Positions 7,386 through 14,960 of a DNA stretch of 29,139 bases are shown one piece after another (positions within the stretch are counted from its first letter, which is position 1; every line of letters begins with the position of its first letter). A program made the translations under genes and the position numbers. A model generated the notes under the pieces. That model did no database searches and had not been told where the DNA came from. It was given only the letters and a program-made list of their open reading frames with translations. Source of the DNA: CAZXVW01 sp964644025 (GTDB lineage Bacteria > Acidobacteriota > Terriglobia > Bryobacterales > Bryobacteraceae); the NCBI GenBank assembly GCA_964644025.1, contig CAZXVW010000030.1, positions 1-29,139 of the forward strand, in the 5' to 3' direction.

Positions 7386-8861
7386 ATGCCATCAATGACA
7401 CGCCGTGAACTGATGAAAACCTTCGCTGGTTTCCCCGCCATCCTCAGCGGGAAGAACCGCCGGCCAAACTTTGTCTTCTTTCTGACTGACGATCAGCGCT
7501 TCGATGCCCTCAGCGCGGCCGGCAACCAGATCCTGAAGACGCCACACATGGACCGCATCGCCGCCGGCGGCGTGCGGTTCGCCCAGGCTTTTGTCTCTGA
7601 CTCGCTCTGCTCTCCCAGCCGCGCCACCATCGTGACCGGCCTCTACGCTCACACTCACGGCGTGACGTGGAACACCGGCCCTCATCACTTCCTTGACGCG
7701 AAGCTGCCGACCTTTCCGAAGCTACTGCAGAAGGCCGGCTACTTCACCGCGCTTACCGGTAAATGGCACATCGCCTCGCCGCCGGAGGGGTTCGACCACT
7801 GGGCGATCCTCCCCGGCCAGGGCCGCTACCACGACCCAGCCATGCTGGTCCGCGGAGCGCGGGTGAAGATGCGCGGCTACGTGGATGACGTCATCGCCGG
7901 CCAGGCGCTGGAAGTGCTCGCCCACCGCCCCAAGGATCAGCCCTTCTGTTTGCTGTGCTGGTTCAAGGCGCCGCACCGCTCCTGGGAGCCGCCCGCGCGC
8001 TACAGGAAGGAATTCGAGGACATCACCATCCCCGAGCCGCCCACTTTCAACCTGGGCCTCGGCGACCGCCCGGCCGCCATCCGCAATTCCGACCTCCAGA
8101 TTGCCGACATGCCGGATTTCTACCACATGGGCGTTCCCGCCGATGCGCCGCGCGCCGAGCAGAAACGGCTCAACTACCAGCTTTTCGTCAAGCAATATTA
8201 TCGGGTGCTACTGGGCGTTGACGATAATGTCGGCCGCCTGCTCGACTACCTTGACAAGGAGGGACTGGCGGAAAACACGTTCGTGCTCCATAGCGCCGAC
8301 AACGGTTTCTTCATGGGCGAGTACGGCTTGTTCGACAAGCGGATGATGTATGAACCCTCGATCCGCGTCCCGATGCTGGCGCGTTACCCGGCCGGGTTCG
8401 ACGGCGGCCGCGTGGACACCGAACACATGGTGCTCAACAACGACATCTGCCCGACGATTCTCGATTACGCCGGCGTTCCGCCACCTGCCTCCATCCGCCA
8501 TCACGGGGCAAGCTGGCGGCCCATTCTGGAAGGCAAGGCCGCCGCCTGGCGGGACTCCTGGCTCTATGAGTTCTTCGAGTACCCGGCGGTGGGGTGCGTC
8601 GGCAAGATGCGTGGCGTGCGGACCAGGCGCTGGAAGCTCATCCACTACATCCAGCAGCCGCAGCAGTTCGAGCTGTTCGATCTGGACAATGACCCCGAGG
8701 AACGCCACAACCTCTCCGGCGATCCGGCTTACGCATCTCAGCGCGACAAGCTCCGCGCGGAGCTGGAGCGCCTGCGCGATCTCACCCGGGATGACCGTTC
8801 CGAAGACGGCACCCCGGCCAGGCCGTGCACCATCCGCATCGCCAAACGCCCGTTCCGCTGA
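7386..8861 (+). CDS. Exported sulfatase (S1 family)
   Basis: This is a 491-residue sulfatase. A good AGGAAAGG at 7369-7376 supports the ATG at 7386. TRREL (5-9) begins a short Tat-like leader that lacks a very hydrophobic core, so the export route is uncertain. Active-site features are D35-D36 (LTDDQRFD), formylglycine motif CSPSR with Cys75, GKWH (Lys126, His128), KAPH (His196), SADNG (Asp305-Asn306) and the lysine of LFDKR (318). All metal and sulfate-binding positions therefore appear intact. The C-terminal part has the usual sulfatase ending, MRGVRTRRWKLIHY and ELFDLDNDPEERHNL. The substrate cannot be read from sequence; iduronate-2-sulfatase-like and glycan sulfatases share this pattern. 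It is the second gene of a two-sulfatase operon and converges on a DsrE-like gene, with only 7 bp between the stops. Confidence 0.92.
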   Translation: MPSMTRRELMKTFAGFPAILSGKNRRPNFVFFLTDDQRFDALSAAGNQILKTPHMDRIAAGGVRFAQAFVSDSLCSPSRATIVTGLYAHTHGVTWNTGPHHFLDAKLPTFPKLLQKAGYFTALTGKWHIASPPEGFDHWAILPGQGRYHDPAMLVRGARVKMRGYVDDVIAGQALEVLAHRPKDQPFCLLCWFKAPHRSWEPPARYRKEFEDITIPEPPTFNLGLGDRPAAIRNSDLQIADMPDFYHMGVPADAPRAEQKRLNYQLFVKQYYRVLLGVDDNVGRLLDYLDKEGLAENTFVLHSADNGFFMGEYGLFDKRMMYEPSIRVPMLARYPAGFDGGRVDTEHMVLNNDICPTILDYAGVPPPASIRHHGASWRPILEGKAAAWRDSWLYEFFEYPAVGCVGKMRGVRTRRWKLIHYIQQPQQFELFDLDNDPEERHNLSGDPAYASQRDKLRAELERLRDLTRDDRSEDGTPARPCTIRIAKRPFR

Positions 8862-8868
8862 ACCACCG

Positions 8869-9288
8869 CTAAAACGTCAGCACTTTCCAGCCGCTCTGGA
8901 GCATCTCGGTCAACGGCATGCCCATGTACTTGACCTCGACGCCGAGCTTTTCGAGTTGACCGGAGACACCGTAGGAGTCGGCGCACGCCTTGCAGGCCAG
9001 AAGCTTGACGCCGTCCGCCGCCATCGCCCGGATCTTTTCCTGCAGGCTCTTGTCCTTCACCAGCAACTCGTCGGAGGGTCCCCACACGATCAGGACTACC
9101 TCGTCGAACCAGCCGCGTTTCTTCGCGTTGTGCGTGTACATGAAGCAGACGCTGTGCGCCACCTCGGGATCGCCGCTCGACCAGATGACGGCGAGTCTGC
9201 TCGGTTGCTTCTCCTGGTTCGGCGGAGCGCCCTGCACAGCCCCGGCTACAATCACGGCCGCCAGCATCATCGTCAGCAAATAAGTCAT
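8869..9288 (-). CDS. Exported DsrE/DsrF-like protein
   Basis: The protein has 139 residues. The ATG at 9288 is chosen because GGGAGGA sits 8 nt upstream and because it begins a clear signal peptide (MTYLLTMMLAAVIVAGAVQG, then APPNQ). The mature domain follows the DsrE pattern: strand LAVIWSSGDPEVAHSVC, helix, strand EVVLIVWGPSDELL, then a central KLLACKACADSYGV with two Cys, and a final VKYMGMPLTEMLQSGWKVLTF. DsrE-type proteins handle sulfur via a conserved Cys in the cytoplasm. An exported version suggests periplasmic sulfur or thiol chemistry, or simply a structural role; neither is shown here. Its nearness to sulfatases is suggestive only. A possible promoter lies at 9321-9355. Confidence 0.75.
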   Translation of the reverse strand: MTYLLTMMLAAVIVAGAVQGAPPNQEKQPSRLAVIWSSGDPEVAHSVCFMYTHNAKKRGWFDEVVLIVWGPSDELLVKDKSLQEKIRAMAADGVKLLACKACADSYGVSGQLEKLGVEVKYMGMPLTEMLQSGWKVLTF

Positions 9289-9460
9289 CGTGCTGTTCCT
9301 CCCTTGGGTTTCTATGGTGCTTATTTTGGATAGTATGAGGGGCCTCGGGCGCAAGGGGCAAATGAAGGAGCGCTCGGTCAGCGCCCGGTCCCTCCACAGT
9401 TTGCCAGGGTGGTCCACGCGCCGGATGATTCTTCCAGCGCGGACAACCGTGCCAAGGCGC

Positions 9461-11113
9461 TCACGCAGCGGTGCGGCGGGCCACCAGGATCGTGATATCG
9501 TCAGTGGCGGGCGCGCCCGCTTCGAAGCGCCGCAGCTCCTCGTTGATGGCCGGGATGATCTCGTTCACCGGGCGGGCGCGCAACCCCACCAGCAGTTCGG
9601 CCAGGCGCTCCCGGCCGAATTCCTCGCCGGCCGGATTCACGGCTTCGGTGACACCGTCGGTGTAAACGACGACCGTATCACCAGGCTCCAGGCGGCTGGC
9701 CTGCGGCTGATACTCCAGGCGCGGCAGGATGCCCAATACCGGACCGCCGCCCTCCAGGCTCTCCAGTTGGCCGCCGGCCCGCACCAGCAGCGGCGGATCG
9801 TGGCCGGCGTTGCAGAAAGCCAGATTTCCGGTTGCCGGATCGATCTCGCCCAGGAAAAACGTGACAAAACGGTTGTCCGGGCAGGCGGTTGCCATACCGC
9901 GGTTCAGGATGGAAACCATCTCGGCAGGCTCGCCAGGGTGCTCCGCCAGCAGTTGCATGCGGGCCTGCAGGTTCACCATCAGCAAGGCCGCCGGCATTCC
10001 CTTGCCGGCCACGTCGCCGAGCACCACCAGGAGCTTGCCGCCTGGCCGTGGAATGAAATCGTAGTAGTCGCCGCCCACGGAACGGCAGGGGGCGTTGTAG
10101 CCGGCCAGTTCGATTCCAGGCGGTGACGGAGCGCCCCGGGGCAGGAACTGGCGCTGGATTTCGGCCGCCTGCTCCAGGTCCCGGGCCAGGATCCGGCGGG
10201 CTTGTTCGGCGGCGGCCAGGCGCTCCCGTTCAATCCGCATGGCCGCGATGTTCGCCATCACCGTGAGCAGGTTGAGGTCGTCGGCGGTGAACTGGCGCCA
10301 GGCATGAGGGCTATCGACGTAGATCAACCCCAGCACCCGGTCATCGGTCTGCAGCGGCACCGCCATCAGGGAATGAACGCGCTGCATGACGATGCTCTTC
10401 CGGCTGCGCAACACTTCGTCGGAAGTGACATCGCCCACCAGCAGCGAGGTCCGTTCGTTGACGACCCGGTCGCGGACGGCGGCACTGATACGGAACTGCT
10501 CCCCGCGGCAGGCTTTGACCGCCAGCTCGCCGCCCTCGCCGGCCAGCAGAACCCCGCGGCTGGCCCCGACGGCCTCGAGCGAGAGATCGAGGATATCCCG
10601 GAAGAGCTGATCCATCGGCTTGCGGGTTACCAGCTCCCGGCCGGCGCGGACCAATGCGGTGACCGGGTCCCTCCACCGCGCGCTCAACTCGCCGGTTGCT
10701 GACAGTTGTTCTTCGCCACCCGGGATCAGTTCGCCGAGCGTGACCGTGTGGGTTGCGGAAACCTCTGTCGGGGAGTGAGACGCCTCGAAGATGACTGTCC
10801 CCTGTCCCGGCTCGTCCGCAGCGGCCTCGAAAACAAGGCACTGCTGGCTCACCGTGATTCGATCCCCATCGTGCAGCAACACGCGCTCGCGGACGGGCTG
10901 CTCATTGATGAAGGTCCCGTTCTTGCTCCCCAGATCCCGGGCCCACCACTGCTCCCCGATCTTTTCGAGCACCAGATGATGACGGGACAAGCCGGTATCT
11001 TCCGGGTAGGACAGGTCATTGTCAACGGCCCGGCCCAGTGACAGGCGTCTGCCGCTCAGCGGGCGCGGTTGTCTGTTTCCCTCCGCATCCGCGATGAGGA
11101 GCTGGTAAGGCAT
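9461..11113 (-). CDS. FHA-GAF-PP2C (SpoIIE/RsbU-type) serine phosphatase
   Basis: This is a 550-residue cytoplasmic signalling protein. The FHA domain (about 3-97) has LGRAVDN, SRHHLVLE (43-50) and LGSKNGTFIN (61-70), so it should bind phosphothreonine peptides. A linker leads to a GAF domain (about 155-295). A short helical, probably coiled-coil segment (about 295-325) ends in the typical AAEIQRQFLP. The PP2C/SpoIIE domain (about 328-548) keeps the metal-binding motifs VGGDYYDF (346-353), GDVAGKGM (366-373), YTDGVTEA (484-491) and DDITIL (538-543). Such phosphatases dephosphorylate STAS-domain antagonists in partner-switching control of sigma factors or other outputs. A STAS gene lies 65 bp upstream on the same strand and is the obvious substrate. 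No anti-sigma kinase is in the window. The nearest GGAG is 17 nt from the ATG, so initiation is weak or coupled. Confidence 0.93.
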   Translation of the reverse strand: MPYQLLIADAEGNRQPRPLSGRRLSLGRAVDNDLSYPEDTGLSRHHLVLEKIGEQWWARDLGSKNGTFINEQPVRERVLLHDGDRITVSQQCLVFEAAADEPGQGTVIFEASHSPTEVSATHTVTLGELIPGGEEQLSATGELSARWRDPVTALVRAGRELVTRKPMDQLFRDILDLSLEAVGASRGVLLAGEGGELAVKACRGEQFRISAAVRDRVVNERTSLLVGDVTSDEVLRSRKSIVMQRVHSLMAVPLQTDDRVLGLIYVDSPHAWRQFTADDLNLLTVMANIAAMRIERERLAAAEQARRILARDLEQAAEIQRQFLPRGAPSPPGIELAGYNAPCRSVGGDYYDFIPRPGGKLLVVLGDVAGKGMPAALLMVNLQARMQLLAEHPGEPAEMVSILNRGMATACPDNRFVTFFLGEIDPATGNLAFCNAGHDPPLLVRAGGQLESLEGGGPVLGILPRLEYQPQASRLEPGDTVVVYTDGVTEAVNPAGEEFGRERLAELLVGLRARPVNEIIPAINEELRRFEAGAPATDDITILVARRTAA

Positions 11114-11178
11114 CGCGTTCTTTGGGCCGGTCTCCGCCTGCCTGCCTGCCCGCGTCGCCGGCCCAGCGTCCGGGCCGC

Positions 11179-11523
11179 CTAGGCGAGGCTTCCGACAGCC
11201 GTATCCTCGTCGTCAAAGAGCTGGAACAGCGTGGCCAGCCTGGTCATCTGCAGCAGATCCAGCGCCCGGCCCTTGACCTTCAGCAACCCGAGCGATCCCC
11301 CGGAATTGGCGACGGTCGTGTAAGCCCCTACCAGTTCCCCCAGGCCCGCGCTGTCCATGTAGTCGAGGCCGGATAGGTTAAAAACGAGCTTCTTCTTCCC
11401 TTCGCCAACCAGCGCTCGCACCGTGTCCCGAAGCTTTCCGGTGGCTTCTCCCAGCGTGATCTTCCCGGACAAATCCAGAATCGTGACACCGTCTCTCTCT
11501 CTCGTGTTGATCGTCAGGCTCAT
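11179..11523 (-). CDS. STAS-domain anti-sigma factor antagonist
   Basis: This 114-residue protein starts at the ATG at 11523, which has a strong AAGGAGG 11 nt upstream; the longer upstream frame has no such signal. It is a single STAS domain, MSLTINTRERDGVTILDLSG onward. The phosphorylation loop is GLDYMDSAGLGEL with Ser58, the residue phosphorylated by RsbW/SpoIIAB-type kinases. LGLLKVKGRALDLLQMT forms the usual C-terminal strand and helix. When dephosphorylated it should bind a kinase or anti-sigma factor and free the target. The FHA-GAF-PP2C phosphatase gene follows 65 bp downstream and is probably co-transcribed, giving antagonist plus phosphatase. A candidate promoter with an extended -10 lies about 65 bp upstream of the ATG. 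Confidence 0.92.
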   Translation of the reverse strand: MSLTINTRERDGVTILDLSGKITLGEATGKLRDTVRALVGEGKKKLVFNLSGLDYMDSAGLGELVGAYTTVANSGGSLGLLKVKGRALDLLQMTRLATLFQLFDDEDTAVGSLA

Positions 11524-11588
11524 TATTGATTCACCCTCCTTGTTCTGGCGGCTGGAGCCCGCTGGCCACAGCCAGTGCCGACATGTCA

Positions 11589-11597
11589 ATTATCGCA
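11589..11597 (-). promoter_or_regulatory. Candidate extended -10 promoter for the STAS/phosphatase operon
   Basis: On the minus strand the sequence reads TGCGATAAT: a TGN extension followed by GATAAT (five of six to consensus). No convincing -35 is seen, which is common with extended -10 promoters. It would give a 5' leader of about 60 nt before the STAS ATG. Confidence 0.4.
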
Positions 11598-11677
11598 GAA
11601 ATGCAACCGGCGGCCTACTCTTTCCCGGGACAGTGCGATTCCGGCGGTTGCAAAAATGCGGCTTTGTTCCCTGGCGG

Positions 11678-13162
11678 TCACAGGTCGCGGTACTGGCGCC
11701 GCAGGCGGTTCAACTCCTCTTTCAGGCGGGAGGTGACCGCGGCGTAAGCCGGCTGGCCATAAACGTTGTTCAGCTCATTGGGATCTTTTTCCAGGTCGAA
11801 CAGTTCCCAGTAATCGCCTTCGGTGTAGAAGTTGATCAGCTTGTAGCGGCCGGTGCGGACGCCACGATGCGGCCCCACGCGGTGGGCGGTGAAATACTTG
11901 AACTCGGGATAGCTCATCTGCTCCGGCCGGGCATTGCGGAGTTGCCAGGAGTTCTCCCAGTAGGCGTAGTAGATCGACTGCCGCCAGTCGGCCGGCGGCC
12001 GGCCTTCCAGGATCGGCTTGAGGCTGCGGCCCTGCATGGATTCCGGGATCGGGACCCCGGCGAAATCCAGCATCGTCGGCGCGTAGTCGATGTTCTGGAC
12101 GAATTCCTCCGCCACCTGCCCGGCGCCCGGCAGGTGAGGGTAGCGCACCAGCAGCGGGACGCGCAGCGACGGCTCGTACATGAAGCGTTTGTCGTACCAG
12201 CCGTGCTCGCCCAGGTAAAAACCGTTGTCGGAGGTGTAGAGGATCAGCGTGTCCTCGCTCAAGCCCCGTTCGTCCAGATAGTTCAGCAGGCGGCCCAGGT
12301 TCTCGTCCACGCCGTACAAGGCCGAGTAATGATCCTTCACAAAGCGCTGGAAGATCCAGTTCTTCTTCTCGGCCGGCGACAGATGCGGCGGCAACTCGGG
12401 ATAGTCGCGGGCCAGGCTGACTTCGAACTTCATGTCACGCGCTTCCTTCGCAATACGGCGCGTGGCGTAGTCATCGTCGTAAGTAGCCGGGTGCGGCAAC
12501 TCGACCCCGGCCAGCAGATTGGCGTGACGAGGGGCCGGTTTGAACGGGCGGTGGGGCGCCTTGTGCTGATAGACGAGGCAGAACGGCTCCGGGCCGGTGT
12601 ATTTCTTGAGAAAGTCCAGCGCGATGTCGGTGGTCACGTCGGTGGCATAGCCGGACATCTTCTTCCGTTCGCCCATTTCGATGAACTCCGGGTCGAAGTA
12701 AACGCCCTGGCCCGGCAGTATGCACCAGTAGTCGAAACCGGCCGGGTCGTCATGCAGGTGCCACTTGCCGACCATGGCTGTCCGATAGCCCGCCTCTTGC
12801 AGCGCGCGCGGGTACGTGGCGAGCCGGGGGTCAAGATGCTCGATGGCGCCGGCGGCCTCCGAATTGCCGCGGATGCCATTGATGTGAGAATAGGTTCCCG
12901 TGAGGCAGGTGGCCCGCCCAGGGGCGCAGAGCGAGTTGGTGACGAAGCTGTTCTGGAAGCGCACCCCTTCGCGGGCCAGCCGGTCCATGTTCGGCGTCTG
13001 GATGATTGTGCCGCCTTCGCAGCTCATCTGACCGGCGGCCTGGTCGTCGGTCATGATGAAGATGATGTTCGGCCGTCGCTGGCGCCCGCTGGTGCAATAG
13101 TGAAAGCCGAGCGCGCCGCCGGCCGCCAGCGCGGTCCGTTTCAGCGCCGTTCTCCGGGTCAT
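11678..13162 (-). CDS. Exported sulfatase (S1 family), CAPGR active site
   Basis: The protein has 494 residues from the ATG at 13162, chosen because GAGGAG lies 8 nt upstream. Another in-frame ATG at 13177 precedes that signal and is less likely. The leader MTRRTALKRTALAAGGALGF is Tat-like. Active-site features are D39-D40 (IMTDDQAAG), CAPGR with formylglycine Cys79, GKWH (Lys133, His135), KAPHRPF and TSDNGFYLGEHGWYDKR. CAPGR keeps the Cys-x-Pro-x-Arg core but has Gly where Ser is usual. The C-terminus ends in the normal ELFDLEKDPNELNNV segment. The overall pattern is close to the other GxYDKR-type sulfatases of this window, especially those at 7386 and 27151, suggesting paralogues with different glycan targets. 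It is transcribed divergently from a DHH phosphoesterase gene. The substrate is unknown. Confidence 0.92.
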   Translation of the reverse strand: MTRRTALKRTALAAGGALGFHYCTSGRQRRPNIIFIMTDDQAAGQMSCEGGTIIQTPNMDRLAREGVRFQNSFVTNSLCAPGRATCLTGTYSHINGIRGNSEAAGAIEHLDPRLATYPRALQEAGYRTAMVGKWHLHDDPAGFDYWCILPGQGVYFDPEFIEMGERKKMSGYATDVTTDIALDFLKKYTGPEPFCLVYQHKAPHRPFKPAPRHANLLAGVELPHPATYDDDYATRRIAKEARDMKFEVSLARDYPELPPHLSPAEKKNWIFQRFVKDHYSALYGVDENLGRLLNYLDERGLSEDTLILYTSDNGFYLGEHGWYDKRFMYEPSLRVPLLVRYPHLPGAGQVAEEFVQNIDYAPTMLDFAGVPIPESMQGRSLKPILEGRPPADWRQSIYYAYWENSWQLRNARPEQMSYPEFKYFTAHRVGPHRGVRTGRYKLINFYTEGDYWELFDLEKDPNELNNVYGQPAYAAVTSRLKEELNRLRRQYRDL

Positions 13163-13184
13163 GCCGCTGCTCCTCATGGCGTAA

Positions 13185-13214
13185 ATCGTATCTCTCGGGA
13201 GCCGGGAAACGCAA
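13185..13214 (-). promoter_or_regulatory. Candidate promoter for the minus-strand sulfatase
   Basis: On the minus strand TTGCGT (13209-13214) and TACGAT (13185-13190) are separated by 18 bp. The predicted transcript starts near 13178 and carries the GAGGAG ribosome binding site. Both hexamers are only partial matches to consensus. Confidence 0.33.
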
Positions 13215-13242
13215 AGTGGAAGAGACCCAGCACCGGGAGCCG

Positions 13243-13279
13243 CCGGCCCAATCCCGCCTCCGGAGGAAAACCGGGCCGG
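13243..13279. repeat. Nested palindromes between divergent genes
   Basis: CCGGCCC (13243-13249) and GGGCCGG (13273-13279) flank a perfect 10-bp palindrome, CCTCCGGAGG (13257-13266). The structure lies in the middle of the 181-bp divergent region, upstream of the sulfatase promoter candidate and about 65-100 bp before the DHH start. It could be a regulator binding site; there is no direct evidence. Confidence 0.35.
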
Positions 13280-13343
13280 TAGTCCCACTTGCATTTCCGC
13301 TCCGTTTGAGGCAAGCTAAGGGGTTTTATCCAATACCTGTTTC

Positions 13344-14297
13344 ATGCGGGTCCGAATTCTCTATCACGATCACTGTTTCGACGGGGCGGCGTCGGCCGCC
13401 TACCTCACGCGCTTCCTGGGCGACAAGTTCTATCCCGGTGCGGAGTTCGCCTACACCGGCATGGCGCACAAGGCATCGCAGATCTTCGAGGACTCGCTGT
13501 TCGATGGGGACGTCAACGCGATTGTTGACTTCAAGTACTCCTCGAACCCGAAGCTTACCTGGTGGTTCGATCACCACCAGAGCGCCTTCCTGAACCCGGC
13601 CGACGAAAAGCATTTCCGGGAGGATACCTCGGGCCGGAAATTCCTGGACCCGGAGTTCAGGTCCTGCACGAAGTTCATCGCCACCATCGCCCGCGAAAAG
13701 TTCGGCTATGAAGCGCCCGACCTCGACGAGCTGATCAAGTGGGCGGACATCGTCGACGGCGCCCAGTACGCCAGTGCGCGGGAAGCGGTGGACCTGCACA
13801 GCGCGGCCACCAGGCTCGTGCTGGTCATCGAGGGAGTGGAAGGCTCAGAGATGGTGCAGCAAATCATCCGCTGGATGTGCCACCGCCGGCTCGACGATAT
13901 CATCCGGGAGCCGGTAGTTCAGGCCGTCTATCAGCCCTTGTACCGGCAGCACCTGGAATCGGTCGAGATCATCCGCAAGGAAGCCCGCGATCAGGGCAAG
14001 GTGGTCTTTTTCGACCTCACGAAATACCCGGTGCAAGGCTACAGCAAGTTCATCCCTTACTACCTGTTTCCCAACTGCCTCTACACGGTATCGGTGCTGA
14101 TCTCCAGCTTCCGCACTAAGGTTTCCGTCGGCTCCAACCCGTGGGCGAAGCAGCCGCTGAGACATAACCTGGCCGCCATTTGTGAGCGGTACGGGGGAGG
14201 CGGGCACCCGCGCGTGGGCGCTATCAGCTTCGAGAAGACCGCGGTGGCGGAAGCGCGGCGCGTGGCCCTGGAGATTGTCGAGGAATTGCGGAAGTAG
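13344..14297 (+). CDS. DHH/DHHA1 family phosphoesterase
   Basis: This is a 317-residue cytoplasmic protein. The first metal motif is YHDHCFDGAASA (7-18), with His8, Asp9, His10 and Asp13. Asp62 lies in IVDFKYSS, and the name-giving DHH is in WWFDHHQS (76-78). The C-terminal substrate-binding DHHA1 motif is GGGGHPRVGA (about 284-293). Family members cleave phosphodiester or phosphoanhydride bonds, for example nanoRNA, cyclic-dinucleotide products or polyphosphate; which applies here cannot be told. No fused CBS, GGDEF or nucleic-acid-binding domain is seen. The ATG has no Shine-Dalgarno within range; the nearest purine run is about 20 nt upstream. It converges on ribE with 18 bp between the stops. 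The family is sure, the substrate unknown. Confidence 0.87.
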   Translation: MRVRILYHDHCFDGAASAAYLTRFLGDKFYPGAEFAYTGMAHKASQIFEDSLFDGDVNAIVDFKYSSNPKLTWWFDHHQSAFLNPADEKHFREDTSGRKFLDPEFRSCTKFIATIAREKFGYEAPDLDELIKWADIVDGAQYASAREAVDLHSAATRLVLVIEGVEGSEMVQQIIRWMCHRRLDDIIREPVVQAVYQPLYRQHLESVEIIRKEARDQGKVVFFDLTKYPVQGYSKFIPYYLFPNCLYTVSVLISSFRTKVSVGSNPWAKQPLRHNLAAICERYGGGGHPRVGAISFEKTAVAEARRVALEIVEELRK

Positions 14298-14315
14298 CCT
14301 CGCGGCCTCGCGGTC

Positions 14316-14957
14316 TCAGAAACCCATCTGTTTGAGTTTCTCCATCGTCAGGGGTTGCGTGCGGTCGAGCCTTCCCAGCAGCTTGACCACGTGTTTCGCG
14401 ATGATGTCGGTTTCCAGATTGACCCGGGAGCCGGGCCGGCGCGCGCGCAGCGTGGTGTGCTCGTAGGTGTGGGGAATCACGCTCACCGACAGCAGATCTG
14501 CTTCCAGCGCGGCAATGGTCAGGCTGATTCCGTCGATGGCAATCGAGCCCTTGAAAACCAGGTACGGGTCCAGCTCCGGTGGAACGCGGATCCTCAGCCA
14601 CCAGTTGCCATCGCCCACCGGTTCCAGCGAATGCACTTCCCCGGTGGCATCCACATGGCCCAGCACCATGTGGCCGCCGAGGCGGCCGGACGGCGCCAGG
14701 GGCCGCTCCAGATTCACCGGGGATCCGGCGTTGAGATCGCCCAGGTTGCTGCGGTGCAAGGTTTCCGGCGCCACGTCGGCCGAGAAGGAGGAGGCGCGTA
14801 GCCCCGCGACGGTAAGGCAAACACCGTTGACGGCGATGCTGGAGCCGGCGGCGGCATCCTCGAGCACCTTCCGGCAGCTCACCGTCAGCAGCGCGCCGGC
14901 GCCCTGCGGCTGCAGGCTTTCCACCACGCCCAGCTCCTCGATGATGCCCGTAAACAT
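14316..14957 (-). CDS. ribE: Riboflavin synthase, alpha subunit
   Basis: This 213-residue protein converts two molecules of 6,7-dimethyl-8-ribityllumazine into riboflavin plus the pyrimidinedione. The N-terminus MFTGIIEELGVV is diagnostic. Two tandem lumazine-binding domains follow: residues 1 to about 97, with GVCLTVA and APETLHRSNLG, then about 98-200, with GHMVLGHVDATG, DGISLTIA and PHTYEHTTL. Length is normal for the family. The start is 3 nt after the ribD stop, with GGGAG inside the end of ribD, so translation is probably coupled. The order ftsY-ribD-ribE is tight and on one strand. The other riboflavin genes (ribBA and lumazine synthase) are not in the window. The symbol ribC is used for the same enzyme in E. 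coli. Confidence 0.97.
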   Translation of the reverse strand: MFTGIIEELGVVESLQPQGAGALLTVSCRKVLEDAAAGSSIAVNGVCLTVAGLRASSFSADVAPETLHRSNLGDLNAGSPVNLERPLAPSGRLGGHMVLGHVDATGEVHSLEPVGDGNWWLRIRVPPELDPYLVFKGSIAIDGISLTIAALEADLLSVSVIPHTYEHTTLRARRPGSRVNLETDIIAKHVVKLLGRLDRTQPLTMEKLKQMGF

Positions 14958-14960
14958 GGC

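Noticed and set aside
9321..9355. Promoter TTGCCC plus an ATACTAT-like -10 ahead of the DsrE-like gene
   Set aside because: Spacing and matches are marginal: TCATAC at 17 bp or CATACT at 19 bp. Left out of the feature list as too weak.
11136..11150. Tetranucleotide repeat GCCT, three copies and a part, upstream of the FHA-phosphatase
   Set aside because: Too short to suggest phase variation and outside the reading frame.
11423..13282. Open frame of over 600 codons on the plus strand
   Set aside because: It lies opposite the STAS gene and a complete sulfatase, its translation has no recognisable domain, and it has the residue bias of an antisense frame.
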